From an uncultured Christensenella sp. (GTDB lineage: Bacteria > Bacillota > Clostridia > Christensenellales > UBA3700), in assembly GCA_910577845.1 (NCBI GenBank), contig CAJTNA010000007.1, positions 1 through 64,000 on the forward strand: DNA of 64,000 nt. The letters run 5' to 3'. Position 1 is the stretch's first letter. Each line of letters starts with the position of its first letter. Below, in pieces: positions 34,766 through 44,550 of the stretch. Under the pieces are notes generated by a model that saw nothing but the letters and a program-made list of their open reading frames with translations, did not search any database and had not been told where the DNA came from. Made by a program: the position numbers and the translations under genes.

Positions 34766-34892
34766 TTGATAATAATTGTGATTATACATTTCTCTTATTA
34801 AGCTGATTGGAATATTTTTGATATAACAATGTAAGACTTGTGGCAGTTTCTCTTGATAAAATTTACAACAGATGACATATATTATCAAGCAA

Positions 34893-34916
34893 AAAATCTG
34901 CGATATGTGGATTTGT
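34893..34916 (+). repeat. Direct repeat copy 3 (DnaA-box-like)
   Basis: AAAATCTGCGATATGTGGAT then TTGT. The core TGTGGATTT differs from the box at the last two bases. Confidence 0.7.
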
Positions 34917-35377
34917 GTTTATTTGTTCAATATTATTTTGCGGAATTTATAGCATATAACATAATGTTTTAGAATTTATTGTTAAATATAAATTTGTAAC
35001 TTAAAAATATTAATAGTTGATAAAATAATTAAGTGATTATGCCTTATGCATACATTTTAATTATATTATAAGCATAATAAGAAATTCAACGTATATAATT
35101 GAGATTATATTTAATGGCAATAGATTAATTTACATATATATTAAAGATAAAAAGTTGCAGTATTTTTGTAGCTTGATTAAATTATAATATAGATAAAATA
35201 AAATTGTAATTTTGCTTTAAAACATATTTTATAAAGGTATTATGTGGTTAAGACACAAATGCAGTAGCTTAAAATTATTTTAATATAATTTTATAATTGA
35301 ATATTTTTTAAAAGTATAAAAACTAATAAAAATTTAATTCAATTGATAAATTTGGATAGATTTAATACGGAGTTAAT

Positions 35378-36253
35378 ATGAAAAAAATTAGATATATAAG
35401 TATAGCTGTTCTTTTAATGTCGCTTGCGATGCTTTTAAGTGGCTGTAGTAGTAATAAAATAGTAAAAGAATTGACAGATAAAGGCTATTTTGCTAATAGT
35501 TATGATGAAGCTATTTTGCAAACAGACATTTATGGAATAATTTCTAAACATTTTGAAAATGTTGGGACTAAAAAGAAAAAGGCAATGCTAATTACTGTTG
35601 ATGGTATGAGAGCTGAGGGACTAGAGTATATTATGGGTAGTGATTTAGGTATTTCAACTATCTCAAAAGATGGTGGCTTGTATTGGACTAAGCCAGCGAA
35701 CTTGGATACTCAGGCAAAAATTGACATTGGTGTAAATTTTTTGAGTATTATAACAGGCGAAGAGCCATCTACCTTTGATGTTTTGAAAAAGACGGATGCA
35801 AAAAGAGAAGTTCCTTATTCCATTATGGCAAAAGCATCTGAAAAGTACAATGTAAAATTTATTACTGATAATAAAAATTATATTGATAGTCAGTTGGCAC
35901 TTGAGCTAAAAGCAAAAGATTCTCCAAGATTGAGTTATGTAGCTAGCAGTGATTTAAATGGTTTGAAGAATGATTGCTTAAATAGTATTTCTGACAATGA
36001 TATACTTGTTGTTGCTACATCTGACCCGTATAATGTGGCACAAGGTAATTATAGTATGAGTAATTCCGCATATTTATCTGCAATTTTGCACTTAAATTAC
36101 TACATTGCAGATATTTATGAGCAAATAAAAAAGACAAATGATGATTGGCTTTTTATTTTAGCTACTACTTGTGGTGGCAAAAGTAAGCTTGCGTTTGACA
36201 AGGAAGAGGGTAATATTTTAACTTTTATGTTTACTAATCAAAAGTTGGGGTAA
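35378..36253 (+). CDS. Lipoprotein, possibly a degenerate alkaline-phosphatase-superfamily protein
   Basis: 291 aa. A clear lipoprotein signal: KKIRYISIAVLLMSLAMLLSGCS, with the lipobox LSGC (Cys about 23), so it is anchored on the outer face of the membrane. KKAMLITVDGMRAEGLEYIM looks like the first metal-binding strand of the alkaline phosphatase/phosphodiesterase superfamily, and NFLSIITGEEP resembles the nucleophile loop. The later Asp-His-Gly metal motif is not evident (ILATTCGGKSK), so it may be inactive or a divergent member. It lies 637 bp upstream of the GPH transporter and phosphodiesterase-like pair, with which it may be functionally linked. Function not established. Confidence 0.65.
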   Translation: MKKIRYISIAVLLMSLAMLLSGCSSNKIVKELTDKGYFANSYDEAILQTDIYGIISKHFENVGTKKKKAMLITVDGMRAEGLEYIMGSDLGISTISKDGGLYWTKPANLDTQAKIDIGVNFLSIITGEEPSTFDVLKKTDAKREVPYSIMAKASEKYNVKFITDNKNYIDSQLALELKAKDSPRLSYVASSDLNGLKNDCLNSISDNDILVVATSDPYNVAQGNYSMSNSAYLSAILHLNYYIADIYEQIKKTNDDWLFILATTCGGKSKLAFDKEEGNILTFMFTNQKLG

Positions 36254-36890
36254 TTAAATTTTGTAGTTTGTAAGTTAAAAAAAAGAAAATGTACTACAAT
36301 TATACCTTACATTTGCTAGCACTTGGTGTTAAATTAAAATCTATATAATAATATCATTATGTTTCTATAGATATTTTACAAAATTAGTGGATATAATTTT
36401 ATTTGACTATGACAAATGTGAGTGTTCATACAATTATTAGCAATTATGAGCTTAAAAGTTAATTATTTTAGGTTTTGTTAATGTGTAATTTATAGTTTTT
36501 AATAATTATTTAATCAACATTGAAAACTATTTAAAATTATAATTTTAAAAAATAAAACCTAACACTACGCTTTAGTTATTCCTTAAAACATTAGTCAATT
36601 TTATGTAATTGCTAGATACAAAAGATAATCTATTAATAAAATATAAATCATAAACCATATTAAGTTTTTAATATATTTTGCCATTGGTTATAGGGCAAGG
36701 AGTAAATTACTGAAAAATTACTTGCTGTTGCGTTTAATTGTTAATAGCTAATGTAACTGCAGTTATATAATGTATAAATGAATTAAAATACGATTTTGTT
36801 ACAATACTACTATAAAATTTGTTGTTAAAAAGAGTATTTTGATTTGATAAATAAAATACTTTTTTGATATATAAGGGTTAACAAGGAAAA
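36254..36890. other. 637-bp AT-rich intergenic region
   Basis: No credible gene. A 9-bp inverted repeat (TTAGGTTTT at 36468, AAAACCTAA at 36554) is separated by 77 nt, and a weak hairpin lies around 36341-36372. I could not place a convincing promoter for the transporter at 36891. Confidence 0.5.
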
Positions 36891-38375
36891 ATGAAAGATA
36901 AGAGTACAAAAATAGGTATATTTGAAAAGATAGCTTTTTCTGTTGGGGAGATTTATGGCTCTGGTGGTGTGGCAATCTTATCGTTATTATATTTATGGTT
37001 TTTGATTAATATATTAAAGATTCCTGCAGGTACTGCAGGAACGATTATTATGTTGGCGAGGTTTTGGGATGCGTTTACTGACCCTATTATGGGTAGTATA
37101 TCTGATAACACACGGACCAAGTGGGGTAGACGTATACCATACATTTTTTTATCTGGGTTGCTAATAGTTGTTGCATTGTTTGTACTATTTATGCCTATAC
37201 AAGGTTGGAGTAGTGTTGCAGGTAAAGTCGCATATGTTGTGTTTGCACATTTATTTTATAGCACTGTTTCTACAATATTTAATGTTCCTTATTTGTCATT
37301 ATCCTCAGAGATTTCAGAGAATTTGAAAGAGCGTAACTCTATGAATTTTTTAAGGCTTGCAATGGGTATGCTTTCAACTGCAGTATGTTATCTTGTAATA
37401 TCTGCTCTTAAAGATATGTTGATTATTGACCCAGCTACTGGTGTTGCAAAGCTTACAGAAACCCAGTTTTCTTTGATTATAGCGGGTGTATTTGCAGTTT
37501 TATTTGCTGTTCCTATTATGCTAACAGCCTTGTTTTGTAAGGAAAGAACACCTTTGCCAAGAGAAAAACTTAAATTTTCATTTAAAAATATTTTGGCAAC
37601 TTTTAAGCTTAAGTGCTTTAGACGATTGTTGTTAATGTATGTTTTTTCCTTTGTGTGCAATGAGATAATTGCAAATGTTATAATGATGTATGTTTTTAAT
37701 GTTACTGGTGGTTCAGGTGTGAAAATTTTAGGTTTATCATTATCCGCAATTGCTAATATGTCAATGCTAATTGGTGCAACTTTGATAATGCCTATATCAT
37801 TTACAATGTTGCAAAAGAAAGTTGCAAAACCAGTGATATTTATGTGTGGATTGCCTATGTTTATTATTGGTGCGATTGGACTTGCGACTTTTCCAACAAA
37901 TACAAGTATGCCAGCATTAATAATTTTACCGCTTGCTATTGCGGGCTTAGGTTTTGGTATGGCACAAATGATACCTTGGTTGGTATTTCCAGATGTTGTT
38001 GATGTTGCGGAACTTAAGTCAAATGATAGAAACCCTGGGGCATATAACAGCACAATGACATTTTTTAAAAAGTTTGCATCTGGTGTAGCAGTGCTTATTG
38101 TAGGTTGGGTATTGCAAGGCTTTGGATATAATGAGCAACTTGGTACTAATGAATTGCAATCACAAAGTGCAGTACTTGGTATGAGATTGATTTTGGGAAT
38201 TAGTATTCCGTTGTGTTTGATTGTTGCGTTTATTGGTGCATATATGATAAAAATCACTACAAAAAAGAGTGAAAGAGTAAGGTATTTTGTGGAAAAACAA
38301 CGCAATGACGAGTTGGATATGTTGACTGAAAGTGAGGTGCAAGAGCTAGACAAGCTAAAGAAGGAGTTGTTTTAA
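36891..38375 (+). CDS. GPH-family sugar:cation symporter (MelB-like)
   Basis: 494-aa membrane protein with about 12 helices, of the glycoside-pentoside-hexuronide:cation symporter family. Signatures: KIAFSVGEIYGSGGVAIL at the N terminus, MLARFWDAFTDPIMGSISD (the cation-site region), RTKWGRRIPYIFLSG, VPYLSLSSEIS and ERNSMNFLRLAMGM. The second half has MAQMIPWLVFPDVVDVAELKS and RNPGAYNSTMTFFKKFASG, both family hallmarks. It imports a sugar or glycoside with Na+ or H+; the substrate is unknown. AAGGAAAA precedes the start. Its stop overlaps the next start by 1 bp (TAATG), so the two are coupled. Confidence 0.9.
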   Translation: MKDKSTKIGIFEKIAFSVGEIYGSGGVAILSLLYLWFLINILKIPAGTAGTIIMLARFWDAFTDPIMGSISDNTRTKWGRRIPYIFLSGLLIVVALFVLFMPIQGWSSVAGKVAYVVFAHLFYSTVSTIFNVPYLSLSSEISENLKERNSMNFLRLAMGMLSTAVCYLVISALKDMLIIDPATGVAKLTETQFSLIIAGVFAVLFAVPIMLTALFCKERTPLPREKLKFSFKNILATFKLKCFRRLLLMYVFSFVCNEIIANVIMMYVFNVTGGSGVKILGLSLSAIANMSMLIGATLIMPISFTMLQKKVAKPVIFMCGLPMFIIGAIGLATFPTNTSMPALIILPLAIAGLGFGMAQMIPWLVFPDVVDVAELKSNDRNPGAYNSTMTFFKKFASGVAVLIVGWVLQGFGYNEQLGTNELQSQSAVLGMRLILGISIPLCLIVAFIGAYMIKITTKKSERVRYFVEKQRNDELDMLTESEVQELDKLKKELF

Positions 38376-39163
38376 TGGAAAGAAATTCTTTAACAAAAGT
38401 GACTAAGTCGTTGTGCAATGCATTAAACATTAATGCCCCCGAATTTGCAAAGGAAAGTATAGGTTTAGTTGATAAATTTGTGCAAAAAAAGACGGCTGGT
38501 AAAGGTGTTGATAAGATAGTTATTTTTAATCCAGACGCTATTGGTGAGTGGGTTGCAAAAAAATATAAAAATATATTGCAAAACATTTGGGAAAGTGAGC
38601 TATGCGTGCAAATGAGTTCAGTATATCCGCCAAAAACACCAGTTTGCTTTGCTAGTATCTACACGGGTGGTACTCCGCAAGAACACGGAATTAATCATTA
38701 CGAAAAGAGGAAAATTGAGATTGAAAGTTTTTTTGACGCTTTAGTGTCAGCTAATAAAAAAGCTTGTATTGTTACTGTTGCTAATCAAAGTATGGATATT
38801 TTGTTCCGTGGTAGAGAAATAGATTATTATACACTTAAAAATGACAAAGAGGTGGTGGAAAAATCGGTTGAGTTGATAGCTGACAATAATTATGATGTTA
38901 TTTGTATTTACAATCAAGAATATGACGATATTATGCACCGCACACACCCTAAATCTTTGCTTGCAAAAAGTGCTTTAAGGAATTATAACAATAGCTATTG
39001 TATGATTAAAAATGCTATTAAAAAGTCATATGTAGGAAAAAAGACATTATTTGCAACAATTACCGACCACGGTGTGCATAGAGAGTGGTATTTATTGGGT
39101 AACCACGGCAAGGATATAGCTAAGGATATGAATATTTTGCATTTTTATGACATTATTGATTAA
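38375..39163 (+). CDS. Alkaline-phosphatase-superfamily (phosphodiesterase-like) protein
   Basis: 262-aa soluble protein. Motifs of the alkaline phosphatase/nucleotide pyrophosphatase superfamily: KIVIFNPDAIGEW (first metal Asp), SVYPPKTPVCFASIYTGG (nucleophile Thr or Ser region after PP.TP), GTPQEHGINHY, YDDIMHRTHP (Asp and His), and ATITDHGVHREWYLLGNHG (Asp-His, then a last His). Two metal ions are therefore likely bound, as in active members. It has no signal peptide and is coupled to the GPH transporter. A role in hydrolysing a phosphate ester brought in or formed in the cell is inferred. AAGGAG lies about 9 nt before the start. Confidence 0.8.
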   Translation: MERNSLTKVTKSLCNALNINAPEFAKESIGLVDKFVQKKTAGKGVDKIVIFNPDAIGEWVAKKYKNILQNIWESELCVQMSSVYPPKTPVCFASIYTGGTPQEHGINHYEKRKIEIESFFDALVSANKKACIVTVANQSMDILFRGREIDYYTLKNDKEVVEKSVELIADNNYDVICIYNQEYDDIMHRTHPKSLLAKSALRNYNNSYCMIKNAIKKSYVGKKTLFATITDHGVHREWYLLGNHGKDIAKDMNILHFYDIID

Positions 39164-39191
39164 AATGTTAGTTGTGTAATTTTTATTGCTA

Positions 39192-39220
39192 TTGACAGAT
39201 TTTGTTTTGTGTTATATAAT
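39192..39220 (+). promoter_or_regulatory. Consensus sigma-A promoter of the ABC-transporter gene
   Basis: Perfect TTGACA (39192-39197), 17-nt spacer, perfect TATAAT (39215-39220). The leader to 39386 would be about 160 nt; I see no clear hairpin in it. Confidence 0.92.
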
Positions 39221-39385
39221 AAAGATATAAAATATAATTTGAAAATTATTGCTTTAATTTAATATTATTGTAACATAGTGAAAAAAAATAAATATTAATA
39301 AATAAGCTTGTTGGGTAAAAATTTTGATATTTTGACAATAAGAAGTTGTGAAATTTATAATTTTAGATTTAAGTAGGGGGGGAGT

Positions 39386-41911
39386 ATGCTTAGTGTTAAA
39401 GGTTTAACGAAAGTGTATGAAAATGGAGTGGAAGCTTTAAGAGGGGTGTCTTTTGACACGCCTAATTGCGGAATGATAGCAATTGTGGGCAGTAGCGGTT
39501 GTGGTAAGTCAACCTTGCTAAATGTGCTGTCTGGCATTGATGAGAAAAGTGATGGTGAAATTTTTATAAATGGTGAATTGTGTAATCCTAGAGATTTAAA
39601 ATCGACATTTGCTACTATTTATCAAGATTATAAATTAATTGAAAATCTTAGTGTTATTGAAAATATAATGATTGCTAAAGAATTGAGTACAAGTGACTAT
39701 ACTATGGAGCAAATTGACGATTTGCTTGCAAAATTGGGTATAGATAAATGTAAAAATGAAAAGGTATTAAGCTTGTCTGGTGGGCAAAAGCAAAGGGTTG
39801 CTATTGCAAGAGCAATGATTCAACAGCCAAAGATTATCTTTGCTGATGAACCTACTGGTAACCTTGATAGTAAAAACAGCAAAAACATTTTTGGTTTATT
39901 GCAAGAATTGGCAAAAGATATACTTATTATTGTTGTTACTCACGATGTTGAAACTATTAGAAATTATGCAAACAGAATAATTAGATTGCAAGACGGCTTA
40001 ATTATTGATGATGAGGAACTTATTAAGTCCAGCATTAGCGAAGTTGAGGAAAAGTTAGAGGAACAACCTCAAAATAAGGCTGAGAAAAAGGCTAAAAAAG
40101 GCGGTTTGAGTGTAAAAACAGCTATGTCAGTAGCGGTTGCATTCAACAAAGCAAAGGTTGGCAGACGAATTGCATTTATGGTAATTACAACTGTGCTACT
40201 AATGATACTTATGTTTTGCTGTAACTGGGCGTCAATTGACTATGAGAGTATGGTTCGTGCTACATATGACAAGCGAAATGTTGGCAATATGGCTGTATCT
40301 AGATATTCAAGGTATGATAAAGTATCAAGAGTAATTGGTAATGGTTCATTTACTACGACAATGCACAACGATTTAACTGAAATAAGCCAATATCTTAAAG
40401 ATAAGAAAGGTATAAGTAGTGCAAAAGTATATACTAATGTAACAGATATTTTTGGAATTGATACAGACTTTACTGGAACAATGACTTATAATATAAATGA
40501 GGAGATGCTTAACTTGCAAGATGTAGCATATGGTTATGCGTTTATTGACAAATATATTGTTACAAATGACTTAAAAAGTTTAGGTATTAATTTAATTAAG
40601 GGTAGACAGCCAGAAAAATTGGGTGAAGTTGCCATACCTAAAAGCAAATATATATACTTTAATGCGGTAGGCGGATATCGTGACCGTGACACTGGCGAAT
40701 ATGTTGAGGTTAAGGATATTTTTGAGCATAATTTTTATGGCATTAGGATAGTTGGTGTATTTGATGACGGGGTAGTTGTTCCAGATAAATATGCAAAGCC
40801 GATAAACGAGTTTAAAAGCGATGACGAGCAAGAGGCGTATAATTATGTAACAGAAAAAATCTTGGCACAATCAGTTGTTGTTTCAACTGCTTGGAGTGAT
40901 GTATGGGATGAATCAATGTATTTAGAAAACCCAGGGAATGCAAGAATTAGTCAAGGACAATATGTACACACTACTATGAATGTAGCGGACAAAAAATATG
41001 TTGATATTGGTGTTGCACCAGCAAATTCCTTGACTGCCAATATTACGGGTATTGATAGTGTGGAAAAAGGCACTATATTGATGAGCGACATTTACGCAAA
41101 GTTAATAAAAGTAAATGACGGAGATGAAATTGTACTTTCATCGCAGCTTGTGAGAGGGGATATATATGATATAGGTGGTGATTATACAATTGACAGAAAT
41201 ATTCGTACAAATATAAAGTTTAAGGTTAAAATTGATGCTAATTACGAATATAATTCTAGCATTTTATACAATGAAGAAGATTATAAAATGATGATGGGCG
41301 GTTATGAAAAACCACAAACAAATAAAATAATTTTTAATATGGATAGTTTAAGTGCTAGTGACCTTAAGCAATTAAATGCTAAAGCAAAGCATTTGTATGG
41401 CGGTAAAAGTTATGATAACTATTATCAATCTAGGTTGGACTTTATTGTTGATGATGGTGGAATGATACCAGGAGAATTTGCTGAAATGCGAATGGTTGGC
41501 AATTATTTATTTATAGTTGCAAGTCTTATACTTGCGTTTGTCGTTGGCTTGCTTATTTATAACTCTATAAGCGTTATTATAACGTCAAAGGCAAATGATT
41601 TGCTAATACTTAAGTCACTTGGTGCGAAAAAATTAGATTATTTCAAGATATATGGAATATTTACAATTATACAACTTGTAATTGAGTTAATTATTGGTAT
41701 AGGGTTTGGCATAGGAATAGTATTCTTGCTTGATTATCTAATGACTACAGTTATTGGTCAAACGCTAATTTGTCAATTGCCATTAGTACCTATTGCTATT
41801 TTGATAACTATTTTAATTGCGTTAGTAGCGGGTATATCAGCATTGACTTTGAATATTTGTAGAATAAGTGACAAAAATCTACGCAAAGCTTTCCAAAAGA
41901 CAAAAGAATAA
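39386..41911 (+). CDS. ABC transporter, fused ATPase and FtsX-like permease (MacB type)
   Basis: 841 aa. Residues 1-220 form the ATPase: GSSGCGKSTLL (Walker A, 35-45), YQDY (Q-loop, about 79), LSLSGGQKQRVAIARA (signature, about 128-143), IIFADEPTGNLDS (Walker B, about 150), and VVTHD (switch His). After a charged linker comes TM1 (about 262-280: IAFMVITTVLLMILMFCC), a 420-residue extracytoplasmic domain, and three C-terminal helices (about 700-835) with the FtsX fold. MacB-type proteins usually act as mechanotransmitters or peptide/antibiotic exporters rather than classic pumps. AGGGGGGAG sits just before the start. No two-component system or BceB partner is adjacent, so the substrate is open. 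Confidence 0.9.
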   Translation: MLSVKGLTKVYENGVEALRGVSFDTPNCGMIAIVGSSGCGKSTLLNVLSGIDEKSDGEIFINGELCNPRDLKSTFATIYQDYKLIENLSVIENIMIAKELSTSDYTMEQIDDLLAKLGIDKCKNEKVLSLSGGQKQRVAIARAMIQQPKIIFADEPTGNLDSKNSKNIFGLLQELAKDILIIVVTHDVETIRNYANRIIRLQDGLIIDDEELIKSSISEVEEKLEEQPQNKAEKKAKKGGLSVKTAMSVAVAFNKAKVGRRIAFMVITTVLLMILMFCCNWASIDYESMVRATYDKRNVGNMAVSRYSRYDKVSRVIGNGSFTTTMHNDLTEISQYLKDKKGISSAKVYTNVTDIFGIDTDFTGTMTYNINEEMLNLQDVAYGYAFIDKYIVTNDLKSLGINLIKGRQPEKLGEVAIPKSKYIYFNAVGGYRDRDTGEYVEVKDIFEHNFYGIRIVGVFDDGVVVPDKYAKPINEFKSDDEQEAYNYVTEKILAQSVVVSTAWSDVWDESMYLENPGNARISQGQYVHTTMNVADKKYVDIGVAPANSLTANITGIDSVEKGTILMSDIYAKLIKVNDGDEIVLSSQLVRGDIYDIGGDYTIDRNIRTNIKFKVKIDANYEYNSSILYNEEDYKMMMGGYEKPQTNKIIFNMDSLSASDLKQLNAKAKHLYGGKSYDNYYQSRLDFIVDDGGMIPGEFAEMRMVGNYLFIVASLILAFVVGLLIYNSISVIITSKANDLLILKSLGAKKLDYFKIYGIFTIIQLVIELIIGIGFGIGIVFLLDYLMTTVIGQTLICQLPLVPIAILITILIALVAGISALTLNICRISDKNLRKAFQKTKE

Positions 41912-42225
41912 TATTGGATAGTTTTGTTTAAGCAAGTTTTGCCAGAAAAGTAGTTAAAAGTATTCTTGCAAAAAAGGTCACATTTTCCCCAATACTTATG
42001 TTGGTACCACATCCTTTTGTAGCAATATAATTAAACACTTTTAGATATTTTGGCGTTTCATCTAAAGATATTAGACTTGCTTAAAAAAGTTTTTACCTCT
42101 CTGTAAAAGAGAAATATGTGCAAATGGTATTTGATGTAATGAAAATGTTTAAGGAAAATATGTAAAAGTAAATTTTATTGGTAAAGAAATCTTTATCATT
42201 TATAGAATTGAAGGACAAATTAGTT

Positions 42226-42263
42226 AAAACTGGCTAGTCACGGATATGTGAATAGCCAGTTTT
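42226..42263 (+). terminator. Hairpin terminator upstream of the S10 operon
   Basis: An 11-bp perfect stem AAAACTGGCTA/TAGCCAGTTTT (42226-42236 with 42253-42263), continued after a mismatch by TCAC/GTGA with loop GGATAT. The trailing T-run is short (TTTT), so efficiency is uncertain. Confidence 0.65.
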
Positions 42264-42419
42264 AGGCTTAAGTTTGGGGTTGTGAGGTGGGGAAAATAAT
42301 TTTTTTTGCAAAAATTTTGGCAAAATACTCTAAAACAGGCTAAAAACGGGATGTTTTGCATAAATGATACACACGGAAGGGTGGTGGGAGAAAAAATATT
42401 GAAAATAGCTGAAAAATGT

Positions 42420-42448
42420 TTGACATAATTAGGGGAATTGTATATAAT
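42420..42448 (+). promoter_or_regulatory. Consensus promoter of the S10-spc operon
   Basis: Perfect TTGACA (42420-42425), 17-nt spacer, perfect TATAAT (42443-42448). Predicted start near 42455. Confidence 0.93.
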
Positions 42449-42454
42449 GATAAG

Positions 42455-42637
42455 GCTGTTGTAATGGAATGAAGCGGTAAGTTACTGAAAAATTTGACAG
42501 ATAATTATCGTGGACAATGGTTCGACAATCGGGCGACTAACTCTTTGATAGGCGGTAACGCCTTATTAAAAAGCAACAGTACGACACACACGGTAAAGTG
42601 AATATTAATACGAGTTAGGAAAGGGAGGTCATTTAAT
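42455..42637 (+). promoter_or_regulatory. Structured 5' leader of the S10 operon
   Basis: About 183 nt before rpsJ, richer in G+C than other leaders here. A compact hairpin AGGCG-GTAA-CGCCT (42550-42563) has a GNRA-type loop. In several bacteria the S10 leader is bound by L4 for feedback control; whether this leader belongs to such a class is inference. Confidence 0.5.
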
Positions 42638-42946
42638 ATGGCAACACAAAAAATCAGAATCAAGCTAAAAGCTTACGACCACAATCTTATTGATGTAGCA
42701 GCAGAGAAAATTGTTGACACTATCAAAAGACACAACACAAAGGTTTCAGGTCCAATACCTCTACCAACAGAGAAAGAGGTAGTAACTATTATCCGTTCTC
42801 CGCACAAATATAAAGATAGCAGAGAACAATTTGAATTAAGAACACACAAGCGTCTTATTGATATCTTTAACCCAACCGCACAAGCAGTTGACAGCCTAAT
42901 GAAATTAGATTTGCCAGCTGGCGTAGATATCAATATCAAGCTTTAA
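42638..42946 (+). CDS. rpsJ: Small ribosomal subunit protein S10
   Basis: 102 aa, normal length. [20 protein letters not shown] at the N terminus and [22 protein letters not shown] are the S10 signatures; the loop sits in the 30S head, and S10 also doubles as NusE in antitermination. GGGAGGT precedes the start. First gene of the block. Confidence 0.99.
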   Translation: MATQKIRIKLKAYDHNLIDVAAEKIVDTIKRHNTKVSGPIPLPTEKEVVTIIRSPHKYKDSREQFELRTHKRLIDIFNPTAQAVDSLMKLDLPAGVDINIKL

Positions 42947-42978
42947 AAACAGAATAAATATGGAGGTGAACTTTATCT

Positions 42979-43608
42979 ATGAATAAAGCAATCATTGGAA
43001 AGAAAATTGGTATGAGCCAAATATTCAATGAGGATGGCAAAGTTATCCCAGTAACAGTTGTGGAAGCTGGTCCATGTCCCGTTGTGCAAAAGAAAACAGT
43101 AGAAAAAGATGGTTATGAAGCAGTTCAAGTTGCTTACGGAACTATCAATAGCAAAAATGTAAACAAGCCAATCGCTGGTCATTACAAGAAAGCAGGTGTA
43201 GAAGCAAAGAGAATTTTGAAAGAGTTCAAATTTGACAACTGTGCAACTTTCGAAATTGGTGGGGAGATTAAGGCTGATATATTTGCAGTAGGAGACAGAG
43301 TAGATGTTTCTGGTATCTCTAAAGGTAAAGGCTTTAGTGGTACAATCAAAAGACACAATTTCCACATTGGTCCTATGGCACACGGTTCAGGATACCACAG
43401 AGGTGTTGGTTCTATGGGTTCTTGCTCAAGTCCATCAAGAGTATTCAAGAATAAGAAAATGCCAGGACAATATGGTAATACAAAATGTACAGTACAAAAC
43501 TTGCAAATTGTAAAAGTAGATGCAGAGCGTAATATTTTGCTAGTTAAGGGTGCTATCCCTGGAGCTAAGGGCGGAATTGTTATCGTTAAGCAAACTTGCA
43601 AAGGTTAA
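42979..43608 (+). CDS. rplC: Large ribosomal subunit protein L3
   Basis: 209 aa. [20 protein letters not shown] at the N terminus and the peptidyl-transferase-reaching loop around [20 protein letters not shown] are typical. An early 50S assembly protein. GGAGGTG lies upstream of the start. Confidence 0.99.
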   Translation: MNKAIIGKKIGMSQIFNEDGKVIPVTVVEAGPCPVVQKKTVEKDGYEAVQVAYGTINSKNVNKPIAGHYKKAGVEAKRILKEFKFDNCATFEIGGEIKADIFAVGDRVDVSGISKGKGFSGTIKRHNFHIGPMAHGSGYHRGVGSMGSCSSPSRVFKNKKMPGQYGNTKCTVQNLQIVKVDAERNILLVKGAIPGAKGGIVIVKQTCKG

Positions 43609-43622
43609 TGGAGGGCTTAAGA

Positions 43623-44243
43623 ATGAAAATGAATGTTTTAGATGCCACAGGTAAAAAGGCTGGCACAATCGAATTAAACTCTGCAGTATTTGAGCAAGAG
43701 TACAATGAGGCTCTTATCCATCAAGTTGTTGTAGCTCAATTAGCTAATAAAAGACAAGGTACAAAGAGTACTTTGACAAGAGCAGAAGTTCGTGGTGGTG
43801 GTATCAAACCTTGGAGACAAAAAGGTACTGGTAGAGCTAGACAAGGTAGCATACGTGCTCCACAATGGATAAAGGGTGGTGTAGTATTTGCACCAAAGCC
43901 TAGAGATTTCAGTCAAAAGATAAACCAAAAGATGAAAGTTACTGCTTTAAAGAGTGCTTTATCTCAAAAGGTTCGTGATAATGAGGTTATTATTATTAAC
44001 GAGGTTAAGGCTGAAAATGGCAAAACAAAAGAAATTGCAACTATTATGAAAAATCTTAAAATGGATAAGAGAGTTCTTTTGGTTGTTGGAGAGCGTGATG
44101 AATTAGTAATCAGAGCTTGTCGCAATATTGAGAATGTAACACTTATCAATGCATCATTAATTAATGTATATGATGTTGTTGCGAATGCAAACTGCATTAT
44201 GACAAAAGATGCTGTCAAGAAAATTGAGGAGGTGTACGCATAA
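43623..44243 (+). CDS. rplD: Large ribosomal subunit protein L4
   Basis: 206 aa. [13 protein letters not shown], then the extended exit-tunnel loop [20 protein letters not shown] and [13 protein letters not shown] chose ATG43623, 7 nt after GGAGGG (43610-43615); the frame is open back to a TTG at 43596 inside rplC, and an ATG at 43608 is also in frame, but neither has a proper site. L4 is the usual autoregulator of this operon in some bacteria. Overlaps rplW by 1 bp. Confidence 0.98.
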   Translation: MKMNVLDATGKKAGTIELNSAVFEQEYNEALIHQVVVAQLANKRQGTKSTLTRAEVRGGGIKPWRQKGTGRARQGSIRAPQWIKGGVVFAPKPRDFSQKINQKMKVTALKSALSQKVRDNEVIIINEVKAENGKTKEIATIMKNLKMDKRVLLVVGERDELVIRACRNIENVTLINASLINVYDVVANANCIMTKDAVKKIEEVYA

Positions 44244-44533
44244 TGAACGCTTACGATATTATTATTAGCCCAATTTTAACTGAGAAGAGTTATGAAGGCA
44301 TTGAAGCAATGAAGTACACTTTTAAGGTGGACACAAGAGCAACTAAGAGCCAAATCAAAAAGGCTGTTGAAGAAATTTTTGGCGTTAAAGTTGCTAAAGT
44401 AAATACAGTAAACTATGATGGTAAAATCAAAAGAATGGGCAGAAGCGAAGGCAGAACATCTTCTTTCAAAAAAGCTTATGTTCAACTTACAGCAGATAGC
44501 AAGCGTATCGAGTTCTTCGATAGCTTGGCATAA
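44243..44533 (+). CDS. rplW: Large ribosomal subunit protein L23
   Basis: 96 aa. [17 protein letters not shown] and [20 protein letters not shown] are diagnostic, and the C-terminal [21 protein letters not shown] contacts 23S rRNA. It lies at the tunnel exit and is the docking site for trigger factor and SRP. Starts in TAATG with rplD. Confidence 0.99.
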   Translation: MNAYDIIISPILTEKSYEGIEAMKYTFKVDTRATKSQIKKAVEEIFGVKVAKVNTVNYDGKIKRMGRSEGRTSSFKKAYVQLTADSKRIEFFDSLA

Positions 44534-44550
44534 GAGCGGAGGTATTAATA

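Larger units (their letters stand above)
34492..35377. other. 886-bp non-coding region with DnaA-box-like repeats
   Basis: Very AT-rich with no credible gene. It contains three 20-bp direct repeats (listed separately) with DnaA-box-like cores. A 10-bp inverted repeat lies between the last two copies (CTTGATAATA at 34765-34774, TATTATCAAG at 34880-34889). Confidence 0.6.
41912..42637. other. Intergenic region upstream of the ribosomal block
   Basis: Contains a hairpin terminator (42226-42263), the rpsJ promoter (42420-42448) and a leader with hairpins (42455-42637). On the minus strand 41928-42078 looks weakly coding but has no start codon; see the rejected items. Confidence 0.6.

Noticed and set aside
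34703..34888. Minus-strand 61-codon frame in the non-coding region
   Set aside because: No ribosome site, composition of random AT-rich DNA, overlaps the direct repeats.
36468..36562. TTAGGTTTT/AAAACCTAA inverted repeat as a second invertible element
   Set aside because: Only 9 bp, very AT-rich, no recombinase-type half-sites and no promoter clearly inside.
37388..38353. Long minus-strand frame opposite the GPH symporter gene
   Set aside because: A 321-codon antisense shadow; the + strand frame has clear family motifs and a start site.
41928..42078. Minus-strand stretch that translates to a protein-like peptide (TPKYLKVFNYIATKGCGTN and onward)
   Set aside because: It has a stop directly upstream, no start codon and no ribosome site, and I could not match it to a family. 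It could be a gene remnant but the support is too thin to call a pseudogene.
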